DNA of 64,000 nucleotides from Chlorobiaceae bacterium (GTDB taxonomy: Bacteria; Bacteroidota; Chlorobiia; Chlorobiales; Chlorobiaceae), in contig JAAXWX010000003.1 of the NCBI GenBank assembly GCA_013334755.1, positions 1 through 64,000 on the forward strand, in the 5' to 3' direction. The notes below the pieces were generated by a model. That model worked only from the letters and a program-made list of their open reading frames with translations, did not search any database and was not told the origin of the DNA. Shown piece by piece: positions 52,426 to 62,844 of the stretch. Both the position numbers and the translations under genes were made by a program. The stretch's first letter is position 1; every line of letters starts with the position of its first letter.

Positions 52426-53727
52426 ATGAGAGTGTTCAAAGGTGAAGTTACAGCATTACCACCCGACAAATCAATTTCCCACCGTGCGGCACTTATTGGT
52501 GCGCTCTCGGAAGGAACAACAGAGATAACGAACTTTTCAGGCGGATTTGACAATCAGTCCACCCTGGGAGTTCTGAAAGATGCCGGGATCATTCTTCGAC
52601 AGGAAGATGTGGATGGCGGCTACGGCCGTCGTATCAGACGGGTCGTTATCGAATCAGGTGGATTATGGAGTTTTTTACCGCCTTCAGCTCCTCTGATGTG
52701 CAATAATTCAGGAAGTACCATGCGCATGTTTGCCGGTATTCTTGCTGCCCAGCCTTTTGCAAGCGAGTTGATCGGCGACAGTTCTCTGATGAAGAGGCCA
52801 ATGAAAAGGGTTGCTGACCCGTTGCGACAGATGGGTGCCGATGTTGAGCTTTCTTTGGCGGGAACAGCACCAATCAGAATTAAAGGGACAAAAGAGCTGA
52901 AGCCCATCGAGTATCGTCTTCCGGTCCCCTCGGCGCAGGTGAAGTCGCTTGTGGCTTTTGCCGCTCTTCATGCTGACGGTGAATCGAGGATTATCGAGTC
53001 GGTTCGTTCGCGTGACCATACCGAAGTGATGCTTGGTCTTGAGAGCATTGAACATGAGGGGGAGCGGGTCATTGTCGTGCCAGGTCGAAAAGCTGTTGCA
53101 GCAAAACCTTTCTATATACCCGCAGACCCCTCTGCAGCTTGTTTCATTGTGGCGCTTGGCCTGCTTGCCCGCGGTTCGGAGATCATCATCAGGGATGTCT
53201 GCCTCAATCCGACGCGGGCGGCATTTCTTGATATCCTGACTGACGCCGGTGCGGGATTGACGATTGAAAACCAGCGCGTGATTGGCGGTGAAATGATCGG
53301 TGACATTCTGGTTCAGAACCATGCGGGGCTGGAACCCCTCATGATCCTCGATCCGCAGGTGGTTGCCTATATCATTGATGAAATACCGATGCTTGCTGTT
53401 CTTTCCGCCTTTGCTTCAGGCCGCTTTGAACTGCACAACGCTGCCGAGTTGAGAACAAAAGAGAGTGACCGGATTGATGCACTTGTTGTTAATCTTCAGC
53501 GTCTTGGCTTTGATTGTGAACAGTATCCTGACGGTTTCATGGTCAAGGGCCGCCGGATAACCCCGTCAGGAACGGTGGTCATCGACAGTTTTGATGATCA
53601 CAGAATTGCCATGAGTTTTGCCATTGCGAGCAAAGCAACAGGGTGCCCCCTTGATATTACCGATATCGATGTGGTTGGTGTCTCGTTTCCGAATTTTTTT
53701 GCATTGCTTGAAAGCCTGGAAGCCTGA
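52426..53727 (+). CDS. aroA: 3-phosphoshikimate 1-carboxyvinyltransferase (EPSP synthase)
   Basis: [58 protein letters not shown]. Confidence 0.97.
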   Translation: MRVFKGEVTALPPDKSISHRAALIGALSEGTTEITNFSGGFDNQSTLGVLKDAGIILRQEDVDGGYGRRIRRVVIESGGLWSFLPPSAPLMCNNSGSTMRMFAGILAAQPFASELIGDSSLMKRPMKRVADPLRQMGADVELSLAGTAPIRIKGTKELKPIEYRLPVPSAQVKSLVAFAALHADGESRIIESVRSRDHTEVMLGLESIEHEGERVIVVPGRKAVAAKPFYIPADPSAACFIVALGLLARGSEIIIRDVCLNPTRAAFLDILTDAGAGLTIENQRVIGGEMIGDILVQNHAGLEPLMILDPQVVAYIIDEIPMLAVLSAFASGRFELHNAAELRTKESDRIDALVVNLQRLGFDCEQYPDGFMVKGRRITPSGTVVIDSFDDHRIAMSFAIASKATGCPLDITDIDVVGVSFPNFFALLESLEA

Positions 53728-53738
53728 CTGGTCAGCAG

Positions 53739-53766
53739 AGAGAGGTCAGGATTGCCTGACCTCTCT
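53739..53766. terminator. hairpin between convergent aroA and alpha/beta hydrolase, overlapping the hydrolase 3' end
   Basis: AGAGAGGTCAGG ATTG CCTGACCTCTCT: perfect 12 bp arms; no T-tract. Confidence 0.55.
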
Positions 53767-54537
53767 GATATGGTCAAGCAACGCAAGGTTGAAGGCTTCG
53801 GGTTGCTCCATGTTCGAGATATGTCCGGCTCCTGCAAGCAGATGGAGTTTTGAGCCGGGAATTTGGTAATGAATGCTTTCGGCTGTTTCAGGTGTTGTAA
53901 GCCGGTCCTCCTTTCCGTTCAAAACCAGCACAGGGCAATGTATGCCGGCAAGACGAGGGGTTGCATCGGAACGCATCATGATCGCCTTCATTGCTTCGAT
54001 GATGACTGTGGCGGGTTGTTCTGTTATCATCGTCGCGGCTTGTGTGACCAGTTCCGGTTTCAATGTGTATGTGCTGGTGGTAAAGTAATTCGGGATCATT
54101 CGCTTTGCGGCTTCTTCGGCGCCTTCAGCCTTTACTGCTTTAATGAACTCTTCCCGAACAGATTTTGCTGAAGGAGCATCAGCTTCAGCCCTGGTATCGC
54201 ACAGAACCAGCGATATGGTTTTACCGGGGTAAAGCCGGTAGAATTCAAAAGCCTGATATCCACCCATCGACAGTCCGACAACCGTCACGCTCTTTATTTT
54301 CAGCGATTCAAGGAGTTTGGCAAGTTCATGGGCGTAATCAGTAAACGTCCAATCATTCCGTTTTTCAGAGCCGTCAATACCGTAAGAATTCGGGGCTACG
54401 ACAGCCAGACCGGCTCCTCCCAGAGCATCAAGCTGTGGCTGCCACATGGCGGAAGAGAGCGGAAATGCATGCAGAAGCAAGAGAGCATGTTTCTCAAGGC
54501 CACGTTCTGTTATGTTTACACCGCGGTATGTCAGCAT
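53746..54537 (-). CDS. alpha/beta hydrolase
   Basis: LLLLHAFPLSSAMWQPQLDAL, VVGLSMGGYQAFEFYR nucleophile elbow, LLAGAGHISNMEQPEAFN. Confidence 0.92.
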   Translation of the reverse strand: MLTYRGVNITERGLEKHALLLLHAFPLSSAMWQPQLDALGGAGLAVVAPNSYGIDGSEKRNDWTFTDYAHELAKLLESLKIKSVTVVGLSMGGYQAFEFYRLYPGKTISLVLCDTRAEADAPSAKSVREEFIKAVKAEGAEEAAKRMIPNYFTTSTYTLKPELVTQAATMITEQPATVIIEAMKAIMMRSDATPRLAGIHCPVLVLNGKEDRLTTPETAESIHYQIPGSKLHLLAGAGHISNMEQPEAFNLALLDHIREVRQS

Positions 54538-54540
54538 CTA

Positions 54541-54936
54541 TCAGTTTTCCTTGGTCTTGGGATATCCTTTGATTTCCCTGATAATGCTGTTGGCCTCATT
54601 AAGGATTTTTTTTGCCTCATCACGGGCGGTGTCGATGATCTCCTGTGAGCGTGTTTTTGCTTCGTTGCTGTAAGCACTGTCGTGTTCGCTGCTCTCATAA
54701 AGGTCGGTAGCCTTGTCGAGCGCAAGTTTAATCTTGCCCGAAATAATCTGCTGGGTCTCCGTTCCTTTATGTGGAGCGAAAAGCAATCCCATAATGGTTC
54801 CTGTAGCAGCACCAAGCATGGCACCGAAAAAAAGACCTTTGTAAAACTTGTCTTGCTGTTCCATAGTTACAATGAAGTTTTGTTTGCAATCAATATAAAG
54901 ATAAAGGATGGAATGCTCTTTTCCTTTTTTATGCAT
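54541..54936 (-). CDS. YtxH-like protein
   Basis: GLFFGAMLGAATGTIMGLLFAPHKGTETQQIISGKI. Confidence 0.8.
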   Translation of the reverse strand: MHKKGKEHSILYLYIDCKQNFIVTMEQQDKFYKGLFFGAMLGAATGTIMGLLFAPHKGTETQQIISGKIKLALDKATDLYESSEHDSAYSNEAKTRSQEIIDTARDEAKKILNEANSIIREIKGYPKTKEN

Positions 54937-55092
54937 TTTTACTCTTTGTGGGAATCAGCGCTGTTTTTTAAGTAACGTTTAAGGGTTCGCTAAACCTTCT
55001 TTAAGAATCCAGGGGTTACCTTTTCTACAAGAAATAGAACGTTACATTTGGACGAAAACGGTAGTTTTTTTCACATTTTATTAGATGAAACA

Positions 55093-55284
55093 ATGAAAAC
55101 AAATACCAAATTCTGGACGAGTCCTTTTGCCATCGGGGCATTTATTCTATCTGTACTGACCGGCCTTCTGTTGTTTTTTAACGCCGTTATAGGTATTTCT
55201 CAGTCAGCACATGTGTTGCTGAGCTCCATGTTTGTCATTGCTGTTGTTTTTCACACCGTTATTAACTGGAATCAGTTTAACTGA
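55093..55284 (+). CDS. small two-TM protein (DUF4405-like)
   Basis: MKTNTKFWTSPFAIGAFILSVLTGLLLFF...HVLLSSMFVIAVVFHTVINWNQF. Confidence 0.65.
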   Translation: MKTNTKFWTSPFAIGAFILSVLTGLLLFFNAVIGISQSAHVLLSSMFVIAVVFHTVINWNQFN

Positions 55285-55438
55285 TGCTTTTCAAAAAAGT
55301 CGGTGTCCCTTTATTTTCGATTCACCTTGTGTTGTCAACCTGTCTCACGCTTATCTGTGTCAGGTGATAACGTGGAGCCTTCTTAAGCTTTTTTATCGTG
55401 AGAGCTGGACGATAATCGTGGCGGCAATGACGATATTT

Positions 55439-56860
55439 TTATCGAAACAGGTCAAAATCGTTTGCGAGCATGCGCATAATCTCTTCGCGTGATTCAACAA
55501 TCCGCTCAACCAGATCCGGTCGGCAGAGCAGTCTGAATTTTTTTGTATACCGCTCAAAAGCGAGAATAAAGTCTGACTGAAAGACCGATTCATTCAAGTC
55601 ATCAAATCGGACATACTCCGACTCACACTGCAGGGAGTAGTGGATGTGTTCTGAGCGGGTAGGGTAGACCCGCAGCTCCTTCAGATCAGCGTAGTCGAAA
55701 ATATCCTTCTTGGAAGGCGGGTCAATCAGCACCTCATGACCGTGAAGCGCCAGATGGTAGCGCTTGTTGAGAAACAGGCAGATTTCCGCTTCCATATTAC
55801 GGCGCATCTCGCTGTTACTGTTATAGATAAACCACCGTTCGTCCTCTTTTGCGGAATTTCTCAGGTAGGGTTGCACGGTTATTGCCCGTTTGTAAACCCT
55901 GCGCATGAGAATATCGTCAAGCAGGGCGACAACAGGATGCTCCTTTTCCGGCATAAGCTGTTTCAGTTCATACAGGACACGATCATCGGCGTTTCCGTAA
56001 AAAAGCTCACGCAAGGCGCACGGAGAAAGCATGCCTTCGCTTGCGATATCCTGCAGAAGTCTTCGGAGCATAGCCGAGAGTGCCCGACTGGTGTGGTGCC
56101 AGTAAACATTCCGCATCATCATGTATTTCGCAAACAGCAGACTCTCAAGTGGCGCTATACCCTTTTCCGTGATAGCAAAGCGTTCTCGGTGCGGATCAGG
56201 GACAAAAGACTCAATCAGGCGCTCAATATCAATGCTTCCATAGGGAATATTACAATGATGGGCATCTCGCATCAGGTAATCCATTTTGTCGGGGTCAAGC
56301 GTACCACTGACCAGCTTGCTGAAACGGGTTCTGCCCGAGATAAGCTCTATGACTGATTCCGGAGATACTTTCCACTCTTCCTGAAGAATTTCAGCAATCG
56401 TCGGTACCCGTGCATTCTGCTCATAGATAAAGTGCCGGCAAAGCTCCTCATGATGCGAGAATACGGGTTCATTTCCATAGTGAGGAATTTGCTCTTCGAT
56501 GATATGAGCATGGGGAAAGTGGCCGATATCGTGCAAGAGACAAGCCGAAAGCAGCACCCTGCAGTTATGCTCATCAAACGTGAACCGGTCATCCTGAAGG
56601 CTTTGAGCAAGAGGACTGGTCAACATGCGCTGCAGAATCAGCTTCATAAGATGATAAACCCCTATGGAGTGTTCAAAGCGAGTGTGCGTTGCGCCAGGAT
56701 ATACCTGCTGCGAGAATGAGAGCTGCCGAATTCCCTTGAGGCGGAGAAACGAAGGGTGTGACAGTATATGTTTCAGCGGACCGCTTAACGGGATGTGACC
56801 CCAGATCGGAATGCGGATAAATCCGCCATCAGACTGAAAAAGCAGGTGTTCGGCTATCAT
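55439..56860 (-). CDS. HD domain phosphohydrolase
   Basis: TRFEHSIGVYHLMKLIL, LSACLLHDIGHFPHAHIIEE, LDPDKMDYLMRDAHHCNIPYGSID. Confidence 0.93.
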   Translation of the reverse strand: MIAEHLLFQSDGGFIRIPIWGHIPLSGPLKHILSHPSFLRLKGIRQLSFSQQVYPGATHTRFEHSIGVYHLMKLILQRMLTSPLAQSLQDDRFTFDEHNCRVLLSACLLHDIGHFPHAHIIEEQIPHYGNEPVFSHHEELCRHFIYEQNARVPTIAEILQEEWKVSPESVIELISGRTRFSKLVSGTLDPDKMDYLMRDAHHCNIPYGSIDIERLIESFVPDPHRERFAITEKGIAPLESLLFAKYMMMRNVYWHHTSRALSAMLRRLLQDIASEGMLSPCALRELFYGNADDRVLYELKQLMPEKEHPVVALLDDILMRRVYKRAITVQPYLRNSAKEDERWFIYNSNSEMRRNMEAEICLFLNKRYHLALHGHEVLIDPPSKKDIFDYADLKELRVYPTRSEHIHYSLQCESEYVRFDDLNESVFQSDFILAFERYTKKFRLLCRPDLVERIVESREEIMRMLANDFDLFR

Positions 56861-57071
56861 GAAGTCTCTGCGTTTGTGGGGGGTAAATGATTATCAGTCA
56901 AGATACACAACAAACCTTGCCGGGCAAACCATGTACATCTCATCTTTTATGAAGAGTTTTCAGGATTCAAATATCAGCTTGTCGAAACAATGCTTCATGA
57001 TGATGAGGCAGTTTCCGGGCATTAACCCTGTCATGATATCGATGTTTAGTGCGTTCGGTTACCAATAACAG

Positions 57072-58574
57072 CTATCCTGTTGCTTTTCGTGCCTCCTTGA
57101 GATGCAGTTTACATACCTTGCGGAAATGGTGGCCGTAGATAGCGAGTGTTACCGCATGAGGCAGGGCCCGCTGGCGATTGAAAAAGGTCCAGATCAGCAT
57201 TTTCCAGTATTGGAAGCGTTCGCGCCCTACAACGCCGAGCAGGACGGTTGACCGGGCAAAGGCAAGGAGGTGCCGGAGGCGGAAGCGTTCATTGAACAGC
57301 GGTGTCCGGTACTCCTGGAGAAGAGTACGGATTCTTGTATAGTACTGTTTGGGTGCATAGAGTTGCGTCATCATGTCGGTATATCCTTTTCGCAGGATCT
57401 CCAGATCCATTTTTGGAATAATGTTGGTATTGCTGTCGGCATTGTCGCCGCTTGAGTTATGCAGCAACCGACCCTCTTTTTGCATCCGTTCATAGAGTCT
57501 GGTGCCGGGAAGTGCCTGAAGAATACCGACCATTGCGGTGACGATGCCGCTTTTCTGGATGAATTCAATCTGTTTCTGGAAAATTGATGGCGTGTCGCTG
57601 TCGAAACCCACAATAAATCCACCCTGTACCTCCATACCTGCCTGCTGGATCTTTCTGATGTTTTCGAGCATGTCTCTTGATGTATTGTGCTGCTTGCCGC
57701 AGGCTTCGAGTGCGGTGTTATCCGGTGTTTCGATGCCTATAAAGACCTGGGTGAAACCAGCTTCAGCCATCAGCTTCATCAGTTCCGGGTCATCGGCCAG
57801 ATTGATTGAGCACTCCGTATAGAATCTGGTCGTTGTTTTGTTGCGTCTCTGCCATGCAATCAGCTTGGGCAGCAACTCTTTTTTCAGGTATGTCTTGTGG
57901 GCAATAAAGTTGTCGTCGACAAAAAAGATACTGTCCTGCCATCCAAGTTTTCTGAGTCCTTCAAGCTCGCCAATGATCTGATCGCTGGTTTTAGTACGGA
58001 TTTTGTGCCCTAAAAGCGCAGTGACATTGCAGAAATCGCACTGGTAAGGGCACCCTCTTGAAAACTGCAGGGCCATTGAAGCGTATTTGTTGATGTCGAG
58101 CAGATTCCATTGGGGGGCAGGAGTCAGGGTAATATCGGGAAAAAGTTCTGACGCATAGATTTTTTTCGTGGTACCGTTCTTCAGATCATCAAGAAACGGC
58201 TGAAGCGTGAGCTCGGCTTCGTTCAGCACAAAATGATCGACAGAGGGAAAGTCTTTATGTTCAGAAGTAAAGAGAGGCCCGCCGGCAACCACCTTTAAGC
58301 CGGCCTTGTTGCAAAGGTCAATAACCTTTCGGGCAGATTCCTGCTGGACGGCCATGGCGCTTATGAAAGCCATGTCGGCCCATGCAATGTCTCTTGTGGT
58401 AAGGGGAGAGACGTTGAGATCGACAAGTTTCCGCTTCCAGCGTTCAGGAAGCATTGAGGCTACCGTCAAAAGGCCGAGTGGCGGAAGGGAGGCTTTTTTG
58501 TTTACAAATTTCAGGGCATGTTTGAAACTCCAGAAGGTGTCGGGGAACTCCGGATAGATCAGAAGAATATTCAT
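57072..58574 (-). CDS. B12-binding domain radical SAM protein of the HpnP/BchQ-like class
   Basis: MNILLIYPEFPDTFWSFKHALKFVNKKASLPPLGLLTVASMLPERW; radical SAM CPYQCDFCNV; C-terminal DUF4070-like region; track start 58595. Confidence 0.85.
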   Translation of the reverse strand: MNILLIYPEFPDTFWSFKHALKFVNKKASLPPLGLLTVASMLPERWKRKLVDLNVSPLTTRDIAWADMAFISAMAVQQESARKVIDLCNKAGLKVVAGGPLFTSEHKDFPSVDHFVLNEAELTLQPFLDDLKNGTTKKIYASELFPDITLTPAPQWNLLDINKYASMALQFSRGCPYQCDFCNVTALLGHKIRTKTSDQIIGELEGLRKLGWQDSIFFVDDNFIAHKTYLKKELLPKLIAWQRRNKTTTRFYTECSINLADDPELMKLMAEAGFTQVFIGIETPDNTALEACGKQHNTSRDMLENIRKIQQAGMEVQGGFIVGFDSDTPSIFQKQIEFIQKSGIVTAMVGILQALPGTRLYERMQKEGRLLHNSSGDNADSNTNIIPKMDLEILRKGYTDMMTQLYAPKQYYTRIRTLLQEYRTPLFNERFRLRHLLAFARSTVLLGVVGRERFQYWKMLIWTFFNRQRALPHAVTLAIYGHHFRKVCKLHLKEARKATG

Positions 58575-58714
58575 CGTTGCATTGCCTCCAGGCAATTCAG
58601 TTCGCCTTAACGTTTAAAAATGATAAAGCCTTGCTTGACATAAGCTTTGCTTAATAAAGTTAAAACGCTGAAAGCAAGCCTTAAAGTTTCATGGTGTGTA
58701 TTTATGTCAGTGAT

Positions 58715-59449
58715 TTAATACCGGTCAAGAGTGAATTTTTCGCCGAGGTACATTTTTCTGACCTCAGGATTGGCCGCAATCTCTTCCGGGGTACCATGCA
58801 TGAAAATGCTTCCGTCAAAAAGCAGGTATGCATGGCTGGTAATAGAGAGGGTTTCATGGACGTTATGGTCGGTGATAAGTACACCAATGTCGCGTCTGGC
58901 AAGTCCTTCTACAATCTGCTGGATATCCTCGACAGCAATAGGATCGACCCCTGCAAAGGGTTCATCAAGCAGGATGAATTTAGGGTTGAGTGCAAGAGCC
59001 CTTGCAATTTCCGTACGCCGGCGTTCCCCTCCCGAGAGCGCATAACCCATGCTTTTACGGATAGTGGTGATGTTCAGCTCTTCGAGCATCATGTTTGCTC
59101 TCTCCTTGCGTTCTGCTTTCGCCAGGCTGGTGAACTCAAGGACGCTCAGGATGTTTTCCTCGACTGTCATGTTTCGGAAAACTGACGCTTCCTGGGGGAG
59201 ATAGCCGATCCCGAGACGCGCCCGCTTGTACATGGGAACGCGTGTGATGTTTACCTGATCAAGAAAAACATCGCCTCCATCAGGTCTTACCAGCCCTACG
59301 ATCATGTAGAAGGTAGTGGTTTTTCCTGCACCGTTTGGACCGAGCAGCCCTACAATCTCACCCTGTTTAACTTCGATGGATGAGCATTTCACAACTTCGC
59401 GTTTGTTGTAGATCTTCTTTAACTTGTTACAGCTCAGTGTTGCTCTCAT
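58715..59449 (-). CDS. lptB: LPS export ABC transporter ATP-binding protein
   Basis: [85 protein letters not shown]. Confidence 0.95.
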   Translation of the reverse strand: MRATLSCNKLKKIYNKREVVKCSSIEVKQGEIVGLLGPNGAGKTTTFYMIVGLVRPDGGDVFLDQVNITRVPMYKRARLGIGYLPQEASVFRNMTVEENILSVLEFTSLAKAERKERANMMLEELNITTIRKSMGYALSGGERRRTEIARALALNPKFILLDEPFAGVDPIAVEDIQQIVEGLARRDIGVLITDHNVHETLSITSHAYLLFDGSIFMHGTPEEIAANPEVRKMYLGEKFTLDRY

Positions 59450-59622
59450 GCCGGTGCTGAAAAAATGGTCGATAGTATGTTGTTAAGTATCCTGGAAACG
59501 CAATACGGCTCATCACGCGCAATATAGGAAATATCACAGGGCAAATGAGTGTGTGCCTTTATGCGAAAAATGGAAGTCGCAATTATCATAAGCCGGAAAT
59601 ACCTTTATATCATGTTGAATGG

Positions 59623-60675
59623 TTATACCGGAAAATCAAGCGGGTTAATGTTTTTCTTCCTCAAACTTCCAGGTGAATAGCCAAATTGCTTGCCGAAAGC
59701 ATTGATAAAGTGATTCACATGCGAGTAACCAAGATTTTTTGCTATGATTTTCATTGGTACCTCGGTATTTAAAAGAGTCGTATGAGCCTCGTTGAGGCGC
59801 ATTTCGGAAATGTATGTGAAAAGAGATTTTCCATAGATATTTGTAAACCGCTCTTTCAGCTTTCGTCCCGATATTCCATATTTTTCTGCAAGCTCGTTCA
59901 GGGAAGGTACTTTTCCTTCCAGTTGAAGCAGATCATCATGCAGTTGATGTATCTGTGCATCAATTTCCAACTCTGGCTGCGGTGTTTTTATGGTACCGGT
60001 AACATATTGACACAGCGCACAGAGATAATCAAGTACTTTGGCCTGGATGTGCAGTTTGTCGATAGGCCCGAGCAGATGATCAGCTATGCTGAAATGGAGC
60101 AGGGCGTTAATGTATTGAGGAATCGTGTTAACGGATGTTGTCGGTATTGCCGCGACTCGAAGTCCAGTCAGAAGCGATTTTGCAAATTCTTCCCCGAGAA
60201 GCTGATTCAGTACTGAATCACCGATGATAAGGGTCGTTATTTCAATATTCTCGCTGGCATCCAGCTTTACGAGGCTGTTACGGACATTTAGATGCTCAAA
60301 CAGACAATTGTTGTGTCCGAAAATAAAATCTTTTCCCTGCTCGTGATCCAAAAGCACGATCCGCCCTGTTTTTGCTGTCTGTACGCACAGCACAGGTTCA
60401 TTGAAATGTTCTTCAATAGTTGCAATCGGGAACAACTGCCCTGATACTTCCGGCTTGAAGTGGGCGATGCCTCGTCGAATGACCATATTCATGGGCAGAT
60501 GAATTGACTGGGACCACCCTTTACCGATCTCTTCAGGCATCTGATGTGGTGTCTGTGGCATATCCTGTTTTGAATAGTCGAATGCTACAGCGGTATTTTC
60601 AGGATAACTGCTCCAGCTGAATCTGCTGCTTGCTAAAGAGGATTTCATTCGCACCATTATCTTATGATTGAACAA
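59623..60675 (-). CDS. AraC family transcriptional regulator
   Basis: LNELAEKYGISGRKLKERFTNIYGKSLFTYISEMRLNEAHTTLLNTEVPMKIIAKNLGYSHVNHFINAFGKQFGYSPGSLRK. Confidence 0.93.
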   Translation of the reverse strand: MFNHKIMVRMKSSLASSRFSWSSYPENTAVAFDYSKQDMPQTPHQMPEEIGKGWSQSIHLPMNMVIRRGIAHFKPEVSGQLFPIATIEEHFNEPVLCVQTAKTGRIVLLDHEQGKDFIFGHNNCLFEHLNVRNSLVKLDASENIEITTLIIGDSVLNQLLGEEFAKSLLTGLRVAAIPTTSVNTIPQYINALLHFSIADHLLGPIDKLHIQAKVLDYLCALCQYVTGTIKTPQPELEIDAQIHQLHDDLLQLEGKVPSLNELAEKYGISGRKLKERFTNIYGKSLFTYISEMRLNEAHTTLLNTEVPMKIIAKNLGYSHVNHFINAFGKQFGYSPGSLRKKNINPLDFPV

Positions 60676-60843
60676 TCAAAATGGCTTTTTTTCAAATGTA
60701 GTGGAAATCAGGTAAAGGGTGCCTCAACAAAATATTTTCCGTTTCATTATTTCAGAGCGGGATGTAACTGTTCTGGTAAAAAACTCTTTTCAGATAGTGT
60801 TTAACCAGGAGTTGAAGAGGTTGGAGATAATTCAAGGGAATGA

Positions 60844-60871
60844 AAAAACGAGGCATATCAGCCTCGTTTTT
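60844..60871 (-). terminator. terminator downstream of the csmE-like gene
   Basis: AAAAACGAGGC ATATCA GCCTCGTTTTT perfect inverted repeat. Confidence 0.85.
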
Positions 60872-60917
60872 CAATAGCTCCCTTAAACGTTCAAGGAAGA
60901 AGATGTACTGGTTTACT

Positions 60918-61175
60918 TTAATCCTTGAATCGTTGCTCGATATCCTTTGTAGGCTTGGCATAACCAGCCGCTGCCGGAGATGAACCCTTGAACGAGGACG
61001 ATGCTCCGCCATAAATAAACGGATAAGCATTGACCAGTAAGCGTTTAGTCGTTTTTCCTACATTTTCCAAGGCATCACCAACCACCCACCAGTGACCATC
61101 AATGAAGACTTCCAGAAATCTTCCGTAAGTCTCTGCCCCATTGGTAAAAACTCCAGATATGTTGCTCATGGCCAA
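60918..61175 (-). CDS. csmE: CsmA-paralogous chlorosome protein (probable CsmE)
   Basis: VFTNGAETYGRFLEVFIDGHWWVVGDALENVGKTTKRLLVNAYPFIYGG...FKGSSPAAAGYAKPTKDIEQRF aligns along its length with the CsmA at 33934. Confidence 0.9.
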   Translation of the reverse strand: MAMSNISGVFTNGAETYGRFLEVFIDGHWWVVGDALENVGKTTKRLLVNAYPFIYGGASSSFKGSSPAAAGYAKPTKDIEQRFKD

Positions 61176-61487
61176 TTGTTTTTCAGTTTTAATTTTTCTC
61201 TTGAAGAAATCTAATAAATCCAGCCATGAAAAAAAAATATTTTATCATCAGCTTATCGCTCATTGAGCAATCCGCACTGAATTTGTCTTTAACCCATTCT
61301 TTTTTTTGCTTGTTGCTGTATGACGGGACTCTGTTTCCCGGGATGTCATCCTTTTTTTTCAGTACATGACAAATAACCCCTGCGGGGGCATTCAATGTAT
61401 TATACTTTAATCATATAGATAAATCAGGCATCGTGTGTACTGTGATTGATCATCATGATTATTTATTTCCTTTTTAACTATAAAAAA

Positions 61488-61509
61488 CGGCACCAGTTAC
61501 CCGGTGCCG
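61488..61509 (-). terminator. terminator downstream of the outer membrane beta-barrel gene
   Basis: CGGCACC...GGTGCCG hairpin flanked by A6 on + (T-run on -). Confidence 0.8.
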
Positions 61510-61540
61510 GTCATAGTTCTTATTAAAGGCTGAGGACAAC

Positions 61541-62200
61541 TCAGAAGTTGTACCGCACGCCGAGAAGGATATTGCTTGTGGCTACTTCGAACGTTGCCTT
61601 TTCGGCAAGGGTAACATCTGCAGTAGCAAAGTAACGGTAAGAAAGGTCAACATTTACCTTATCGGAGGCTTTGATGCCTACACCGGCTCCAACCTGCCAT
61701 GCAAATACATGCTGGAAGAAAGAATACTCCATCCAGTCACCGTTATAACTGTCAATATCATTATGCCATTTCTCATCAACAGTGGCAAGGCCAGCACCAG
61801 CCATAACAAACGGTGAAACAGCGCCTTTCGTGTTGAAATCGACATAGCCGTTGATCATGTAAGGCTGGAGGGCAGTGGTCATTTTCCCGTTACTTCCGAA
61901 GGAATTAGTTACATCCATATTGGCGCCGGCAGTATCAGTCAGCTGATCAAGCTTGTTGGACTGATAGCCGACTGCAGCTTCAACCCGGAAGTTGTCAAAT
62001 TTAACACCGAAGGCACTTTCAAGAGCCAATCCGTTATTGAATGTCTGGTTGCCGGTACCGGCAGCAGCACCAGTCGTCCAGTTTGAATCATGCATAGTGC
62101 CGAGTCCACCGGATAGTCTGACATAGGGGGTGACTGCCGAAGCAAGCGAAGGGGCTGCACAGATACTGGCAACCAGTAAAACCATTGCGATTTTTTTCAT
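61541..62200 (-). CDS. outer membrane beta-barrel protein
   Basis: Signal peptide MKKIAMVLLVASICAAPSLASA, barrel strands YVRLSGGLG...VNVDLSYRYFATADV...NILLGVRYNF; track start 62446 is too far upstream. Confidence 0.87.
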   Translation of the reverse strand: MKKIAMVLLVASICAAPSLASAVTPYVRLSGGLGTMHDSNWTTGAAAGTGNQTFNNGLALESAFGVKFDNFRVEAAVGYQSNKLDQLTDTAGANMDVTNSFGSNGKMTTALQPYMINGYVDFNTKGAVSPFVMAGAGLATVDEKWHNDIDSYNGDWMEYSFFQHVFAWQVGAGVGIKASDKVNVDLSYRYFATADVTLAEKATFEVATSNILLGVRYNF

Positions 62201-62844
62201 TGTTTCGTCTGTTATATGTCTGTTTTGTTGGTTGATTGACGCAAACATTATTGCGCACAGCAAAAATAGTAAATAATTGTACTTTTTATACTTGAATTTG
62301 TTTGTTGTTATCTTAACAATTGTTATATTCCCGCCCGAAAAGCCGTGGTCGGTGTGCCTGTAACCATTAATGGTTTTATCAACATTGCGCGGCCTCAATT
62401 TCTTGTCTTTGATTGACAATCTTTCCAATCTCCATTGATAACTCATCCAATGCTGATGAGCTTATGCTGTTTTTCAGGAGACTCATTTGTGATTTTGCTG
62501 CAGGGGAGTGCTGTGGTATTGCTGTGATGGTCACAGGATCTGGTTTCTTAATACCTGAAAAGTTTTGATCATAGGGTTTTGCGTTATCTGTATTTTTATG
62601 TTTCGCGGTCATTAATTTTTTTGAGATTCTGTAACCATGAGATATCATTAAAAAGGGTTGGTCTGAGAAAAGTTACAGGGAGTTTGCCTGCAAGTTCAGT
62701 ATAGAAAAGTAGTCTCAATTCATGAGTTTCCTGTAATGGACTTTTGTTGCAAAAAAACATGTTGTTTTCTTTGGATAAATATTCAGCAGCTATATAATGG
62801 AATGATATAGCTGGATGTTAACTGTGTACTGATTGATAATAAGA

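Noticed and set aside
60752-61030. 92-codon ORF overlapping the csmE-like gene out of frame
   Set aside because: Contains the csmE terminator and conflicts with the well-supported csmE frame.
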